Shown: positions 44,831 to 55,218 of the stretch, piece after piece
Numbering within the stretch: the first letter of the stretch is position 1
Layout: the number at the start of each line of letters is the position of its first letter
Assembly (NCBI GenBank): GCA_030431975.1
Contig: JAUIHP010000026.1
Location: forward strand, 1-64,000
Length of the DNA: 64,000 nt
Source: a bacterium
GTDB taxonomy: Bacteria; Eisenbacteria; RBG-16-71-46; CAIMUX01
Direction of reading: 5' to 3'
The notes under the pieces: generated by a model
The model's input: only the letters and a program-made list of their open reading frames with translations
The model's database searches: none
What the model was told of the DNA's origin: nothing
Position numbers and translations under genes: made by a program

Positions 44831-46234
44831 TTAGCCGTCGATCGACGAGAGGATGGCGTCCACGCTCGCCTTCGCGTCACCGAATAGCATCCGCGTGTTC
44901 TCCTTGAGGAACAGCGGATTTCCGACTCCGGCGTACCCTGCCGCCATACTGCGCTTCATGACCACGACGACTCCGGCCTTCCAGACTTCGATGACCGGCA
45001 TTCCCGCGATCGGGCTTGTCGGGTCGTCCTGGGCGTCGGGGTTGACGATGTCGTTGGCGCCGATGACGAGGACGACGTCGGTGGTCGGCATGTCGTGGTT
45101 GATCTCGTCCATCTCGAGCACGATGTCGTAGGGGACGTTGGCTTCAGCCAGCAGCACGTTCATGTGTCCGGGGAGTCGGCCGGCCACGGGGTGGATGGCG
45201 AAGCGGACGTTGACCCCCTGGGCTCGCAGCTTCTTCGTGATTTCGTGGATCGGGTACTGAGCCTGGGCGACGGCCATTCCGTAGCCGGGGACGATGACCA
45301 CGCTCTTGGCGTTGCGGAGCAAGCCCGCCGTGGACTCCGCATCGATTTCTGTGATCTCGCCCGTGGCTTCCTTCTTGGCGCCCGCCGGGGCGGTTCCTTC
45401 GGCTGCGCCGAAACCTCCTGCAATGACACTGATAAAGGAGCGGTTCATCGCCTTGCACATGATGTAACTGAGAATGGCGCCGCTGGAGCCGACGAGGGCG
45501 CCGACCACGATCAGCAGGTCGTTCGAAAGCATGAACCCGGTCGCGGCTGCAGCCCATCCGGAGTAGCTGTTCAGCATCGAAACGACGACCGGCATGTCGG
45601 CGCCGCCGATGGCCATGACCATGTGGACACCGATGACGAGAGCGATGGCGGTCATGATGAGAAGCGGCATCATTCCTGCAGAGATCGTCTCCGCTTGAAC
45701 GAAGAAGAAGCCGAGAATCGCCGTCGCGATGATGAGAGCAAGGTTGAGTAGGTGCCGTCCCGGCAGCATGACCGGCTTGCTCGTGACTCGTCCCGCCAAC
45801 TTCCCGAACGCAAAGACGGAGCCCGTGAACGTGATCGCACCGATGAAGATTCCGATGTAGATCTCGATGTCATGGACCATCCGCTCCGCGCCGACGTAGT
45901 CGTGAGCCGGACTCAAATAGCTGGCGAAACCGACGAGAACCGCCGCCAGTCCCACGAAGGAGTGGAGAATTGCGACCAGTTCCGGCATCGCCGTCATCGC
46001 GACCCTGGAAGCGACGATGACTCCGATCGTTCCGCCGAGAGCCATGGCGGCAAGGATCGGTACGTAGCCCGTGACGTGCTTGGACAGGACGGTCGCGAGG
46101 ATGGCGATGGCCATTCCGACGATCCCGTAGACGTTTCCGCGACGCGCCGTTTCCTGATTACTCAGTCCGCCGAGGGAAAGGATGAACAGTATGCTGGCCC
46201 CGATGTACGCGGCTCGAATTGCGCCTTCTTCCAT
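44831..46234 (-). CDS. pntB: NAD(P) transhydrogenase subunit beta
   Basis: PntB is the membrane and NADP(H)-binding subunit of proton-translocating transhydrogenase, moving hydride from NADH to NADP+ using proton motive force. The 467-residue product has the usual nine-span membrane part (about 1-260) and the C-terminal NADP domain (about 290-467; [62 protein letters not shown]). Length is normal for PntB. It follows pntA by nine bases in the same operon. The hairpin at 44767-44790 ends the operon. Confidence 0.98.
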   Translation of the reverse strand: MEEGAIRAAYIGASILFILSLGGLSNQETARRGNVYGIVGMAIAILATVLSKHVTGYVPILAAMALGGTIGVIVASRVAMTAMPELVAILHSFVGLAAVLVGFASYLSPAHDYVGAERMVHDIEIYIGIFIGAITFTGSVFAFGKLAGRVTSKPVMLPGRHLLNLALIIATAILGFFFVQAETISAGMMPLLIMTAIALVIGVHMVMAIGGADMPVVVSMLNSYSGWAAAATGFMLSNDLLIVVGALVGSSGAILSYIMCKAMNRSFISVIAGGFGAAEGTAPAGAKKEATGEITEIDAESTAGLLRNAKSVVIVPGYGMAVAQAQYPIHEITKKLRAQGVNVRFAIHPVAGRLPGHMNVLLAEANVPYDIVLEMDEINHDMPTTDVVLVIGANDIVNPDAQDDPTSPIAGMPVIEVWKAGVVVVMKRSMAAGYAGVGNPLFLKENTRMLFGDAKASVDAILSSIDG

Positions 46235-46243
46235 CGTTCGTAC

Positions 46244-47884
46244 CTACTTCCGGAACATCTGCAGCATGCGCTGCGTGACGTGAAATCCACCGAAGACGTT
46301 GATCGTTGCGAAGAACGTGGCCACGAAAGCCAAGATCATGACGAGGGGCGAGGACGTGTCGGAAATCAACAGCAACGCCCCGATGACGATGATTCCGCTG
46401 ATGGCGTTGGTTACGGCCATGAGCGGGGTGTGTAGCGCCGGGGACACGTTCCAGACGACCATGTAGCCGACGAAAATCGCGAGCACGAAGACCGTGAAGT
46501 GCGCCAGAAACTCGAGCGGAGCCGCCGCGCCCAGAAGTGCGAAGAGGACCGCCCCGAGGATCATCGGAACCGGAAGCTTCTTCTTCGGCGCGGGTGCTGC
46601 GCTGGTGTCAGAGGGCACGTTCGAAGGAGCGGGTTCGACTTTCTTTTCCGGTGCCGGAGCCGCTTTCGGTGCAGCCGCCGGAGCTGCCCCACCGGCGGCG
46701 GGTTTCTTCTGGGCCGGGCCGGTTCCCGGCGCCGGGGACGGCTCGATGGGCGGCGGAGGCCAGGTGATCTCCCCGTCCTTCATCACCGTCATTCCTCGGA
46801 CGATCTCGTCATCCATGTCCAATTGCAGAGTCCCGCCTCCGTTCGGGGCCAACTCCGCGATCAGACGATCGAGATTCGTTGCATAGAGAACGCTGGACTG
46901 ATTGGGAAGGCGCGTCGCCAGGTTCTCGTAGCCGATGACGCTGACGCCGTCGTGGACGACGACCTTGCCGCATTCGGTGACCTCGCAGTTGCCGCCCTTT
47001 TCTGCGGCCAGGTCCACGATGACACTGCCGTCCTTCATCGACTCGACCATGGCCTTGGTGATAAGGACGGGAGCGGTGCGGCCGGGGATGAGGGCGGTCG
47101 TGATGATGATGTCGACTTCGGCCGCCTGCTCGGCAAAGAGTTTCATCTCCGCTTCGATGAATTCCTTGCTCATGACCTTGGCGTATCCGCCCGTGCCGGT
47201 GCCGTCTTCTTCGACCTCGACCTGGAGGAACTCCGCCCCCATGCTCTCGACCTGCTCCTTGGCGACGGGCCGGGTATCGAAGGCTCGGACGATCGCGCCC
47301 AGACCCTTGGCGGCGCCGATCGCGGCCAGCCCGGCCACGCCCGCTCCGATGACGAGAACCTTGGCCGGAGGAACCTTTCCGGCAGCCGTGATCTGTCCGT
47401 TGAAGAAGCGGCCGAAATGATGCGCGGCCTCGATGACTGCCCGGTATCCGGAGATGTTGCCCATCGAGCTGAGCGCGTCGAGCTTCTGTGCCCGGGTCGT
47501 CCGCGGCACGCAGTCCATGGCCATGACAGTGGCCTTCTTGTCGGACAGCATGTCGAGGAGTTCCGGATTCTCAGCCGGCCAGATGAAGCTGATCAGGTGG
47601 CCACCCGGCTTCAGCAGTTCCGCTTCGTGGACTCCGAGATCCGGGTGCGGCTCCGGTCCTCTGACTTTGAGGACGAGGTCGGCTTCACCCCAGAGGCTCC
47701 TGGCATCCGGGACGACCCGCACTCCGGCCGCTTCGTAGGACGCGTCGGTGAAGCTGGAAAGCTGCCCGGCCCCCGACTCCACGAGCACCTGGAACCCTCG
47801 GTCGGCAAAACTCCTTGCCGAGCCTGGGGTTAGGGCGACCCGTGTTTCGTCTTTGTGGATTTCCTTGGGCACTCCGATCTTCAT
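46244..47884 (-). CDS. pntA: NAD(P) transhydrogenase subunit alpha (fused)
   Basis: PntA carries the NAD(H)-binding domain and part of the membrane domain. The 546-residue product starts at [20 protein letters not shown] (47884). It has the AlaDh/PNT domains with [22 protein letters not shown] at about 178 and a C-terminal four-helix membrane part at about 455-546. Between them lies a Pro/Ala/Lys-rich linker (about 385-450), longer than usual. It is the single-chain alpha form, not split into PntAA and PntAB. An upstream in-frame extension to 48403 lacks homology and was rejected. It heads the pntA-pntB operon. Confidence 0.97.
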   Translation of the reverse strand: MKIGVPKEIHKDETRVALTPGSARSFADRGFQVLVESGAGQLSSFTDASYEAAGVRVVPDARSLWGEADLVLKVRGPEPHPDLGVHEAELLKPGGHLISFIWPAENPELLDMLSDKKATVMAMDCVPRTTRAQKLDALSSMGNISGYRAVIEAAHHFGRFFNGQITAAGKVPPAKVLVIGAGVAGLAAIGAAKGLGAIVRAFDTRPVAKEQVESMGAEFLQVEVEEDGTGTGGYAKVMSKEFIEAEMKLFAEQAAEVDIIITTALIPGRTAPVLITKAMVESMKDGSVIVDLAAEKGGNCEVTECGKVVVHDGVSVIGYENLATRLPNQSSVLYATNLDRLIAELAPNGGGTLQLDMDDEIVRGMTVMKDGEITWPPPPIEPSPAPGTGPAQKKPAAGGAAPAAAPKAAPAPEKKVEPAPSNVPSDTSAAPAPKKKLPVPMILGAVLFALLGAAAPLEFLAHFTVFVLAIFVGYMVVWNVSPALHTPLMAVTNAISGIIVIGALLLISDTSSPLVMILAFVATFFATINVFGGFHVTQRMLQMFRK

Positions 47885-48383
47885 CAACCCTGCCTCTCGA
47901 CGGGACGGAACGATCTCCGTCGTCTTTGCTGTTTCAGAGATGGCTTCGGCGAGGGTGCCGCCGCCATGGGAAGGCGAAGTGTCGCGTTCTCGTTCCATTT
48001 GGAGCTCCAAAACTCGTCCTCCCGCTCTCGCGCGGTGCCATTCTACGGACAGCAAGCCCATTGCGGGAAGGCCACTTTTGCGACCTTTCGGGCTTGTATC
48101 GCGAGTGCCGTCGTTGCCTCGGAGATTTCCCGACCGGCCCCTCTGAGATCGGGAGGAAACCGCTCGATTTGATCCTGCCTTGGTCCGGACGTTTGCATCC
48201 GAACGTTTGCATCCGAACCGAGGAGCATTGTCCAACAGAATCGTCTGGAAAGCGCTTAAGGACTTCTCCGTAGTTGGAGCTGACGGAAGAGTCGCCAGCC
48301 TCGACCCGCCGCCCTTCGTTGGGGCCCAAAACATTCTCAAACGCGAGAGACGGTCGAATCGAGGCGGCTTGGCGCGCGGCAGG
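47885..48383. other. 500-bp gap upstream of pntA with a 14-bp direct repeat
   Basis: The gap is open in the pntA frame on the minus strand but looks non-coding (high Arg/Ser/Gly, no homology). It contains two adjacent copies of ACGTTTGCATCCGA at 48189-48216 and may hold the pntA promoter. Confidence 0.45.
48189..48216. repeat. Perfect 14-bp tandem duplication
   Basis: ACGTTTGCATCCGA occurs twice head-to-tail, about 310 bp upstream of pntA. It may be a paired regulator site or simply a local duplication. Confidence 0.8.
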
Positions 48384-49121
48384 TCAGGGGCAGTTGTTTC
48401 CATTCACGAAGGTTGGGGAGAAGATGATCAGGTCTCCGAGATCGGTCGTCCCGTCGTCGTCGTAGTCGTGGCATCCGCCCTGGCCCTCGAGAAACTCTCC
48501 GGAGAACGAGATCAGGTCGGCCAGATCGACGACCCGGTCACCGCCTCCGCCGTCGTAGTCCGGGCTCTTGACGTTCCTGTAGTTCCGAATCGTCACCCCG
48601 TTGGCTTTGATGACGCCGGAAAGCGACTGATCGTCCAGACAACCGCTGCCGGCCAGGGTCAGACGGAGATACCCGTTGGCGTCGGTGGTTCCCGTGAGCA
48701 CGGTACTGGAGCAGAGAACGATTCCGTCCTCGAGGCGCACTTCGACTCCGGCTTGGGCCATCGGGTTGTTGGATGCGTTCCGAACGTAGATGTCGATGAC
48801 CGAAGCTGGAACCGGCGTCGGCAGGTCGGGGGCGAGCACGAGACCGTTGAGCGCATCCGCGGGCTCGACCACGCAGTATGCCGCGACCGGTATGTCACTG
48901 GTCGTGACGGTGAACCAGGCGTCGACCTCAGAGACTCCTCCGTGTCCGGACTCTGCGCCTGCGGTGGCGAAGTTCGCCAGAATCAGCAGTAGAGCCAGCC
49001 ACGGGACGGAACGACACAGACGGGACGGTTGGGCGGGTGCAATGCGCTTTGAGGCGGTTTCGACCGCAAATTGAGCTCGTTTCCCAGCGTGAGCGGAGCA
49101 GGGTTGGATTGGAGACAACAT
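48384..49121 (-). CDS. Exported protein ending in dockerin-like EF-hand pair
   Basis: This 245-residue protein starts at ATG 49121 with GGGGAA upstream. The signal peptide is late (about 35-60; [18 protein letters not shown]). The middle is an Ig/CnaB-like beta-domain (about 65-185; [23 protein letters not shown]...[12 protein letters not shown]). The end has two dockerin-like calcium loops: [15 protein letters not shown] and [12 protein letters not shown], followed by F-x-x-x-F motifs. Dockerin-like pairs anchor proteins or stabilise them with calcium; no cohesin is seen here. The role is unknown. Confidence 0.8.
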   Translation of the reverse strand: MLSPIQPCSAHAGKRAQFAVETASKRIAPAQPSRLCRSVPWLALLLILANFATAGAESGHGGVSEVDAWFTVTTSDIPVAAYCVVEPADALNGLVLAPDLPTPVPASVIDIYVRNASNNPMAQAGVEVRLEDGIVLCSSTVLTGTTDANGYLRLTLAGSGCLDDQSLSGVIKANGVTIRNYRNVKSPDYDGGGGDRVVDLADLISFSGEFLEGQGGCHDYDDDGTTDLGDLIIFSPTFVNGNNCP

Positions 49122-49276
49122 GGGATTCCCCTTTAGAAAGTCCTGTCGAGACAAGATGCACGAATGGAGAGGGGGATTGGGCTTAGGTTACCTCGCCGGA
49201 GCCCCGTTTGGCTACACGACAGTCCTCGTGGCCGAGGTCTTCGCCACCCGAAGTTGTCTGGTGTACGCTGGAATCC

Positions 49277-50035
49277 GTGAAGATCCAAACTCTCATAGTG
49301 GCCTGCGACGATGAAGGCAGAGCCGAAGTATTCCATTCCCTTCAGGGAGAGGGACCCCACGTGGGACGGCCCAGCGTCTTCCTGCGACTCTCCGGCTGCA
49401 ACCTGCAGTGCGTGTGGTGTGACACTCCCTACACATGGAACTGGGAGGGGGCAGGGTTCACGCACGCCGACGGAGGAGCGTTTCGGAAGGCCGACGAGCA
49501 ACTGGTTCTACCCGTCGCGGAGGTCATGCGGCTGCTCGAGGGGTTCGATTGCCGAAGTCTGGTTCTGACGGGAGGCGAACCTCTGGCCCAACAACGTCGA
49601 CTGGCCGGCCTGCTTCACGAGCTGTCGGAGGACTGGACCATCGACGTCGAAACGAACGGGACGATCCAACCGTCGTCCGAACTCCGGGACCGGGTTTCAA
49701 CCTGGGTTGTCTCGCCGAAGCTTGGAAACTCCGGTTTGGAGGAGAGCAAGGCCGTCGTTCCGTCCGCCATCGAGTCACTGATCGCGACGGGCCGGGCCTT
49801 CTTCAAGTTCGTGGTTCGTAGCGGCGAGAACATCGGGCGTGACGTAGGCGAGATTTCGGCATTCGTCGACAAGTTCGGGCTTCGCGGCGATCAGGTCTTC
49901 CTCATGCCGGAGGCGCGGACGCCCGGAGAGCTGGAGGCCCGGGAATCGGAGGTCGCGGCCAGCGCATTGGCCAAGGGTTGGCGCTACTCGGACCGACTTC
50001 ACATTCGGATCTACGGAGGCGGCCGCGGCGTCTGA
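49277..50035 (+). CDS. queE: 7-carboxy-7-deazaguanine synthase (radical SAM)
   Basis: QueE rearranges 6-carboxy-tetrahydropterin to 7-carboxy-7-deazaguanine in queuosine synthesis, in the cytoplasm. The 252-residue product starts at GTG (VKIQTLIVACD). It has the substrate loop F-H-S-L-Q-G-E-G-P, the cluster-binding S-G-C-N-L-Q-C-V-W-C-D-T, T-G-G-E-P-L and D-V-E-T-N-G-T. Spacing of the three cysteines (CxxxCxxC) is the QueE/radical-SAM standard. No other que gene is nearby. It is convergent with the class V aminotransferase gene. Confidence 0.95.
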   Translation: MKIQTLIVACDDEGRAEVFHSLQGEGPHVGRPSVFLRLSGCNLQCVWCDTPYTWNWEGAGFTHADGGAFRKADEQLVLPVAEVMRLLEGFDCRSLVLTGGEPLAQQRRLAGLLHELSEDWTIDVETNGTIQPSSELRDRVSTWVVSPKLGNSGLEESKAVVPSAIESLIATGRAFFKFVVRSGENIGRDVGEISAFVDKFGLRGDQVFLMPEARTPGELEARESEVAASALAKGWRYSDRLHIRIYGGGRGV

Positions 50036-50081
50036 TGGAAACGTCAGCACTCAAATCGAGACGTGACGGGCTTCCCGTTCC

Positions 50082-50120
50082 CGCCCGCTTTCGCGGTCGA
50101 CGAGGAGTTCTTCATCAGCC
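50082..50120. repeat. Dispersed ~41-bp repeat, copy 2
   Basis: This copy matches 39275-39315 at about 36 of 41 positions. It lies two bases past the stop codon of the class V aminotransferase, in the convergent gap after queE. Confidence 0.65.
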
Positions 50121-50122
50121 TG

Positions 50123-51409
50123 CTATTGCAGTACGGACTCCATCGCTTCCAGCAGTTGTTCGACTTCCTGAGCGGTGTTGTAGTGGACCAGGCTGACTCG
50201 GATCACTCCCGTTGCGTCGAGTTCCAACTTGTCGACCAGCCGGCGCGCATAGAAGTCACCCCAGCGAATCCCGATCTTGAACTCGTCCATTTGCTCGACG
50301 AAGGACCGGCTGTCCAGGTCCGAGACGCGAAACGAAACGGTCGGCACCCGGGCGTTTCGGGATGCGTCAGGATTACCAAGAATCGTGATTCTCGAATCCT
50401 TGCGCAACAACGCCAGGAGCGGCTCGACCAGGCTCTCTTCGTAGAGAGAAACGGAATCATAGAACGAGGCGAGACGGCTTCGGCGAGAACTCGTCAGAGC
50501 CACCGCCCCGCCCTCGTGAGACAACGCCTTGTTTGGATCATCGGTCGTTCTTGGCTCATCGGTCGTTTGCGGACCCCGCGTCATCGCATCGATGTAGTCC
50601 CAGATTCCGGTCAGCCCGTAGGTCAGCTCGTAGTTGACGTTTCCCGGCTGGAACTTGTACGGGACTTCCTCCTCGAGAAAGAAGTGGTTGATCCCAGGAA
50701 GACGGTGTAGGAGATCGCGTCTACCATAGAGGGCGGCGCAGTGCGGACCGTAGGTCTTGTACAGGCTGAAGACATAAAAGTCTGCGCCCCAGGCCTCCAC
50801 GTCGAGACATCGATGCGGAGCATAGGCGACGCCGTCGATGCAAGTCATCGCGCCATGGCTTCGGACTCTATGTGTGACGGCCTGAACGTCGTGGATCGTC
50901 CCGATCAGGTTAGAACAGTGCGTAAACGCGACCAACTTCGTGCGACGCGTGAGCAGGGGATCCAGATCTTCCGAACGCAGCTCCAGGGTCTCGGGATTCG
51001 GATCCCAGAAAACGATTTTGACGCCCTTCTTTTCGAGGTCGACCCACGGACCGACGTTGGCCTCGTGATCGCACCGGCTGACGACGATCTCGTCTCCCGG
51101 GACAAACTCTGACTCTATGGATCGAGCCAGGTTCTTCAGGAGCATCGACGTGCTGGGACCCAGGACGACCTCGTCGTGGGCGCACCCCATGAAATCCGCC
51201 ACGGCTTGCACTCCGGCCGCGACCCTCGCCGTGGCCAGCCGAGAGGGTTCATAGCTCGCGCCGTGCTGAACATTGCTTTCCAGCAGGTAAGACTGGACAC
51301 GGTCGACGACCGGTCGGGCGATTTGCGAACCACCGGCGTTGTCCATGTAAATCCAGTCGGATTCCAGCCCGGGAAAGAAGGGCCGGACGGAGGAGGGATC
51401 AAGTTTCAT
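50123..51409 (-). CDS. PLP-dependent class V aminotransferase (cysteine-desulfurase-like)
   Basis: This 428-residue PLP enzyme starts MKLDPSSVRPFFPGL with Y-M-D-N-A-G-G-S-Q near residue 22. It shows the class V pattern: cofactor-binding S-R-C-D-H-E-A-N (about 110), C-I-D-G-V-A-Y-A-P-H-R (about 190) and the Schiff-base Lys in Y-V-F-S-L-Y-K-T-Y-G-P-H (about 215). It resembles the CsdA/NifS-like 'cysteine desulfurase family' proteins, but no mobile catalytic Cys loop is obvious. A TTDEP/TTDDP insertion at about 279-296 is encoded by an 18-bp-type duplication. No clear ribosome site is seen. Substrate is unknown. Confidence 0.9.
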   Translation of the reverse strand: MKLDPSSVRPFFPGLESDWIYMDNAGGSQIARPVVDRVQSYLLESNVQHGASYEPSRLATARVAAGVQAVADFMGCAHDEVVLGPSTSMLLKNLARSIESEFVPGDEIVVSRCDHEANVGPWVDLEKKGVKIVFWDPNPETLELRSEDLDPLLTRRTKLVAFTHCSNLIGTIHDVQAVTHRVRSHGAMTCIDGVAYAPHRCLDVEAWGADFYVFSLYKTYGPHCAALYGRRDLLHRLPGINHFFLEEEVPYKFQPGNVNYELTYGLTGIWDYIDAMTRGPQTTDEPRTTDDPNKALSHEGGAVALTSSRRSRLASFYDSVSLYEESLVEPLLALLRKDSRITILGNPDASRNARVPTVSFRVSDLDSRSFVEQMDEFKIGIRWGDFYARRLVDKLELDATGVIRVSLVHYNTAQEVEQLLEAMESVLQ

Positions 51410-51527
51410 GGGGGGAGGATAGCGAGCGGATTCGATCTCGGAAAGGCAGTTTGGGTTGACTGACAGGCCCGGAAACGTAGACTTCCCTGGCAGTTTGGGG
51501 CTACACGTAGGAAGGAAATCTCCACAC

Positions 51528-54500
51528 ATGTTTCGATCTTTTGTCCGCGAGCCGCTGCGGTCCGCTGCGGCGTGTTTCATGGTTTCGGTTCTCTTGCTAA
51601 CAGCGGGACTCCTCGGGTGTTCCGACAGCGATGACAACGGGACCGACCCGCCGGCCACCGGTGCCTGCTGCATGGAGGACGGGTCCTGTGCCGTGTTGAC
51701 CTCCAGCAACTGCACCAGCCAGGACGGCGACTACGAGGGAGACAACACTTCCTGTAACCCCAATCCCTGTCCGACCCCGGCGACGGGTGCCTGTTGCGCC
51801 GCCGACGAGAGTTGCACCGTACTGAGTGAAGCGCAGTGTACGGTCATCACCGGCTCGTATCAGGGTGACGACACCGACTGCGACCCCAATCCGTGCGGTG
51901 CCGCCGCGACCGGTGCCTGCTGCGCCACCGACGGCAGTTGCACCGTCGAAACCGCCGCGGATTGTGCCACCGCGTCCGGCACCTACGAAGGGGACGGCAC
52001 GACGTGCGACCCGAACCCGTGCTCAGAGCCTGCGACCGGCGCCTGTTGTGACGTGGCCGGCAGCTGCGCCGTCCAAACGTCCGAAGATTGTGCGAACGCC
52101 GGAGGAACCTACCTCGGCAACAACACCAGCTGCGATCCGAACCCGTGCACGCAGCCGATGGGCGCCTGCTGTGCCGCCGACGGATCCTGCAGCGTGGAAA
52201 CGTCCGCCGACTGCACGACCGCAGGCGGCGACTACGAAGGTGACGGCACGTCCTGCGATCCGAACCCATGTCCGCAGCCGACCGGCGCCTGCTGTGCTGC
52301 TGACGGCATGTGCAGCATCGAAACGTCCGCCGACTGCACGACCGCAAGCGGCGATTACGAAGGTGACGGCACGTCGTGCGATCCGAACCCATGTCCGCAG
52401 CCGGCCACAGGCGCGTGCTGCGATTCTTCGGACAACTGCACGGTCGAGACCGCGGATGACTGTTCCACGGCCGGCGGGACGTACCAGGGTGATGACGTCG
52501 CCTGCGACCCGAATCCGTGTCCGAAGGCGGTGAGCGGCGCTTGCTGTGCCTCCGACGGTTCCTGCACCGTTGTTGCGGGTGGGAGGGCATGCTCCCGCGG
52601 CGGTGTCTACCAGGGAGACGGAACGTCCTGCGATCCGAACCCATGTCCGCAGCCCGCAACCGGGGCGTGCTGCCTCGATGACGGGCAATGCCTGGTCGAA
52701 ACTTCGGATGACTGCTCAGGGATCGGCGGAACGTACCAGGGCGACGACGTCAGCTGCGTTCCCAACCCCTGTCCGCAGCCGCCGACCGGCGCATGTTGCT
52801 TCGACGATGATTGCCAGGTGCTCAGTGAGAACGACTGTGACCTCGGCGTCGGCGAGTACCAGGGCGATGACACCGCGTGCGATCCCAACCCGTGCGAGAC
52901 CGTCGACCTTGGCGCCTGCTGCGCGTCCAACGGCAACTGTCAGGTGTTTGACGCGTCGACGTGCTCGGAAGCCAATGGTGTCTATCAGGGCGACGGAACG
53001 GTCTGCGAGCCGAACCCCTGCGCTGCGGAAGGCGCGTGCTGTGTCCTCGCCGGAAGCTGCGTCATTCAGAATCAGAATCTGTGCGAAGCCGCCTTCGGCG
53101 AGTACCAGGGAGACGGAACCGACTGTGATCCGGATCCTTGTCAGGAAGCGCAAGGAGCTTGCTGCACCCCGGGCGGCGGCTGCGCTGTCACCACGGAGAC
53201 CGCGTGCGACACTCTTACCGGCGACTACCAGGGCGACGACACGGCGTGCGACCCGAACCCGTGCCCGCAGGACCCGATCGGAGCCTGCTGCCCGATCGCA
53301 GGGCCGTGCTTCCAGTCGACCGAGAGCATCTGTGACACTGCGCTCGGTGCCTACCAGGGCGACAACACGTCCTGTGATCCGGACCCGTGTGGCGGAGCCC
53401 CAGAGGAAGGCGCCTGCTGCCTGGCCGGAAATCAGTGTCAGATCCTTACGGCCAGCGCCTGCTCGACCGCAGGCGGTGACTACGAAGGTGATGGGACGGA
53501 CTGCGACCCCAATCCATGTGGCGGCGGTGGAGGCGGGGGCGTCGGCGCGTGTTGCGCCTTCGGCAACTGCCTCCAACTCGACCAGGTCACCTGTGAAGCT
53601 GCCGGCGAGTATCAGGGCGAAGGCGTTCCCTGCGACCCGGATCCCTGCGGAGCCGGTTCGGCCGGAGCCTGCTGTCTCACGGGCTTTGGATGCTTCCAGC
53701 TCGAAGAGTCGGCATGTGAGTCGTCACTCGGTAGCTTCCAGGGAGCGGGCGTTCCCTGCGATCCGGATCCCTGCCCGACGACGGGTGCCTGCTGCTTCAG
53801 CGACGGACACTGCGCGATGGCTTCGTCCAGCTCCTGTTCCGGATTCGGTGGTACGTATCAGGGAGACGACTCGGCCTGTACTCCGTCCCCTTGTTCGAAC
53901 CCGACACAGGGCGCGTGTTGTTTCTCGAACGGCAACTGCAACCAGATGCTGCCCGAGGACTGCAGCCTCGGAGAGGGACGCTATCAGGGTGACGGAACCG
54001 TTTGTGACCCGAATCCCTGCCCGGCCGGAAGCGACACCGGTGCCTGCTGCGACGCGACCGGCAGTTGCTCGATCCAGACGGAGGAAGCCTGCGGTGACGA
54101 AGGTTTCTACATCGGAGACGGACTCAGCTGCAGCCCGAACCCGTGCCCGGACCCAAGCGTCCTGCTTGGAATCTGGCAGGTAACGACCACCACGACGATC
54201 TGTGATACCGACAGCACCGTTTTCGAGACGACCATCGTGGACACGACCTGTGCCGTCGACGACCCGTTCGAGGAGGACCCGGACGGCGATCCGGACTTCT
54301 CCTGCAAGTACGAGGTCCAAAACGGCGACATCGTGACCACGTGCGTCAACTCGTTCACGTTCGGGGCTTGCACGTCCCGGGCCGTGTCGGTCATCCGCTT
54401 CAGCTTCTCCGGGACGTCCTATACCGCGACAGGTATCTCCCGGGTCGAGGTCTTTGGGGAGGGCTGCCCGTCAAACGGATGGACCTGCTTCGAGTTGTCG

Positions 54501-54620
54501 GTCACGGGAACCCGGATCGGGGACGCCCCAGATCCCTGTGAGACGTTCACTCTGATGGACGCCATGGGAGAAGTGGCGATCTCCGCGGCTCAGAAGATCA
54601 AGCTGGGAGATCCGGAGTAG
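51528..54620 (+). CDS. Giant lipoprotein of twenty six-cysteine GACC repeats
   Basis: This 1,030-residue protein starts at ATG 51528 with GGAAGGAAA upstream. The lipobox is L-L-G-C at residue 31. From about 43 to 870 come twenty consecutive 40-44-residue repeats of the pattern G-A-C-C-x4-G-x-C-x6-C-x4-G-x-Y-x-G-D-x-x-x-C-D-P-N-P-C. Each has six Cys, about 120 in all, probably disulfide-bonded. The final 160 residues lack the repeat, hold their own Cys pairs and look beta-rich (ICDTDSTVFETTIVDTTC). It should form a rigid surface stalk. Similar single repeats occur in Planctomycetes proteins; function unknown. Confidence 0.9.
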   Translation: MFRSFVREPLRSAAACFMVSVLLLTAGLLGCSDSDDNGTDPPATGACCMEDGSCAVLTSSNCTSQDGDYEGDNTSCNPNPCPTPATGACCAADESCTVLSEAQCTVITGSYQGDDTDCDPNPCGAAATGACCATDGSCTVETAADCATASGTYEGDGTTCDPNPCSEPATGACCDVAGSCAVQTSEDCANAGGTYLGNNTSCDPNPCTQPMGACCAADGSCSVETSADCTTAGGDYEGDGTSCDPNPCPQPTGACCAADGMCSIETSADCTTASGDYEGDGTSCDPNPCPQPATGACCDSSDNCTVETADDCSTAGGTYQGDDVACDPNPCPKAVSGACCASDGSCTVVAGGRACSRGGVYQGDGTSCDPNPCPQPATGACCLDDGQCLVETSDDCSGIGGTYQGDDVSCVPNPCPQPPTGACCFDDDCQVLSENDCDLGVGEYQGDDTACDPNPCETVDLGACCASNGNCQVFDASTCSEANGVYQGDGTVCEPNPCAAEGACCVLAGSCVIQNQNLCEAAFGEYQGDGTDCDPDPCQEAQGACCTPGGGCAVTTETACDTLTGDYQGDDTACDPNPCPQDPIGACCPIAGPCFQSTESICDTALGAYQGDNTSCDPDPCGGAPEEGACCLAGNQCQILTASACSTAGGDYEGDGTDCDPNPCGGGGGGGVGACCAFGNCLQLDQVTCEAAGEYQGEGVPCDPDPCGAGSAGACCLTGFGCFQLEESACESSLGSFQGAGVPCDPDPCPTTGACCFSDGHCAMASSSSCSGFGGTYQGDDSACTPSPCSNPTQGACCFSNGNCNQMLPEDCSLGEGRYQGDGTVCDPNPCPAGSDTGACCDATGSCSIQTEEACGDEGFYIGDGLSCSPNPCPDPSVLLGIWQVTTTTTICDTDSTVFETTIVDTTCAVDDPFEEDPDGDPDFSCKYEVQNGDIVTTCVNSFTFGACTSRAVSVIRFSFSGTSYTATGISRVEVFGEGCPSNGWTCFELSVTGTRIGDAPDPCETFTLMDAMGEVAISAAQKIKLGDPE
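51648..54145. repeat. Twenty tandem ~125-bp coding repeats
   Basis: The GACC-repeat array is visible at DNA level. Repeats 5 and 6 (about 52155-52390) are the most alike, with identical stretches longer than 30 bp, so recent unequal exchange is likely. The others are more diverged, so the array is old but still being homogenised. Confidence 0.85.
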
Positions 54621-54632
54621 ACAGATCGAGAT

Positions 54633-54659
54633 GGAGCGGCGCTGACGAAGCGCCGCTCC
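54633..54659 (+). terminator. Strong hairpin after the GACC-repeat gene
   Basis: GGAGCGGCGC and GCGCCGCTCC form a perfect 10-bp stem with a 7-nt loop, 12 bp after the stop codon. There is no long T-tract. It also marks the left edge of the low-GC island. Confidence 0.7.
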
Positions 54660-54824
54660 GTCGCTATGCTGCGGGTAGGCATAATGGGCAACGAGACCCC
54701 CGTGCTCGCGATTCACACCCACATGAGGCGTGTGCTCAACGCATGTTCGAGACAGAGCGAGAGTCATGAAGGTACGGTAGGCAGGGTGATCTGCTTTGCA
54801 CTGGGCGGTGTCCCGAGGGACTAA

Positions 54825-55208
54825 ATGCCGATAAAGACCACGAGTGATCTGGAGACGGACGGTTTTACGGCTTCCGGGCAGACTCGATACCAGCAAACAG
54901 TGGATGACTACGCTGCGACGTTGCATTTGAAGGCGGTGAAACTTGGCGACGCCGACAAAGGGAGAGGCCTCGATCGTGAGGTGACTCATGACCATGTCAG
55001 GGCCGCTGCGCACTCCATCGCCATGTCGTTCGGTAAGCCATCTAGGTCAAACTGGTTGGTTGCTGGAAACGTCGCCGAATACGCCTTAACGGCTGTCGGT
55101 GCCTTCGCAGTTGCCAACACGACCAAGTCGTGGGGAACGCCCGTCTTCATCATTGCCATCGTTATTGCCGGAATTCTAGTGGCTATTCGCATTACTAACA
55201 GCAGGTAG
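54825..55208 (+). CDS. Small membrane protein with histone-fold-like N-terminal domain
   Basis: This 127-residue protein starts at ATG 54825 just after GAGGGAC. The soluble N-part (about 18-70) is Y-A-A-T-L-H-L-K-A-V-K-L-G...R-E-V-T-H-D-H-V-R-A-A-A-H, which looks like helix 2, loop and helix 3 of a histone fold. Two hydrophobic segments follow (about 78-97 VAGNVAEYALTAVGAFAVAN and about 103-123 TPVFIIAIVIAGILVAIRI). GC and codon use are lower than neighbours. The gene is ten bases upstream of 55219. The fold call is by eye and needs profile search. No function is known. Confidence 0.7.
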   Translation: MPIKTTSDLETDGFTASGQTRYQQTVDDYAATLHLKAVKLGDADKGRGLDREVTHDHVRAAAHSIAMSFGKPSRSNWLVAGNVAEYALTAVGAFAVANTTKSWGTPVFIIAIVIAGILVAIRITNSR

Positions 55209-55218
55209 GAGAGCGCCA

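Noticed and set aside
47885-48403. In-frame N-terminal extension of pntA (about 170 residues)
   Set aside because: The MKIGVPKE start is canonical for PntA, and the extension has high Arg/Ser/Gly content and no homology.
54666-54824. 52-codon ORF directly ahead of the first island gene
   Set aside because: Composition is not protein-like, there is no ribosome site, and the gap more likely holds the island promoter. The TAAATG junction keeps it possible but unsupported.
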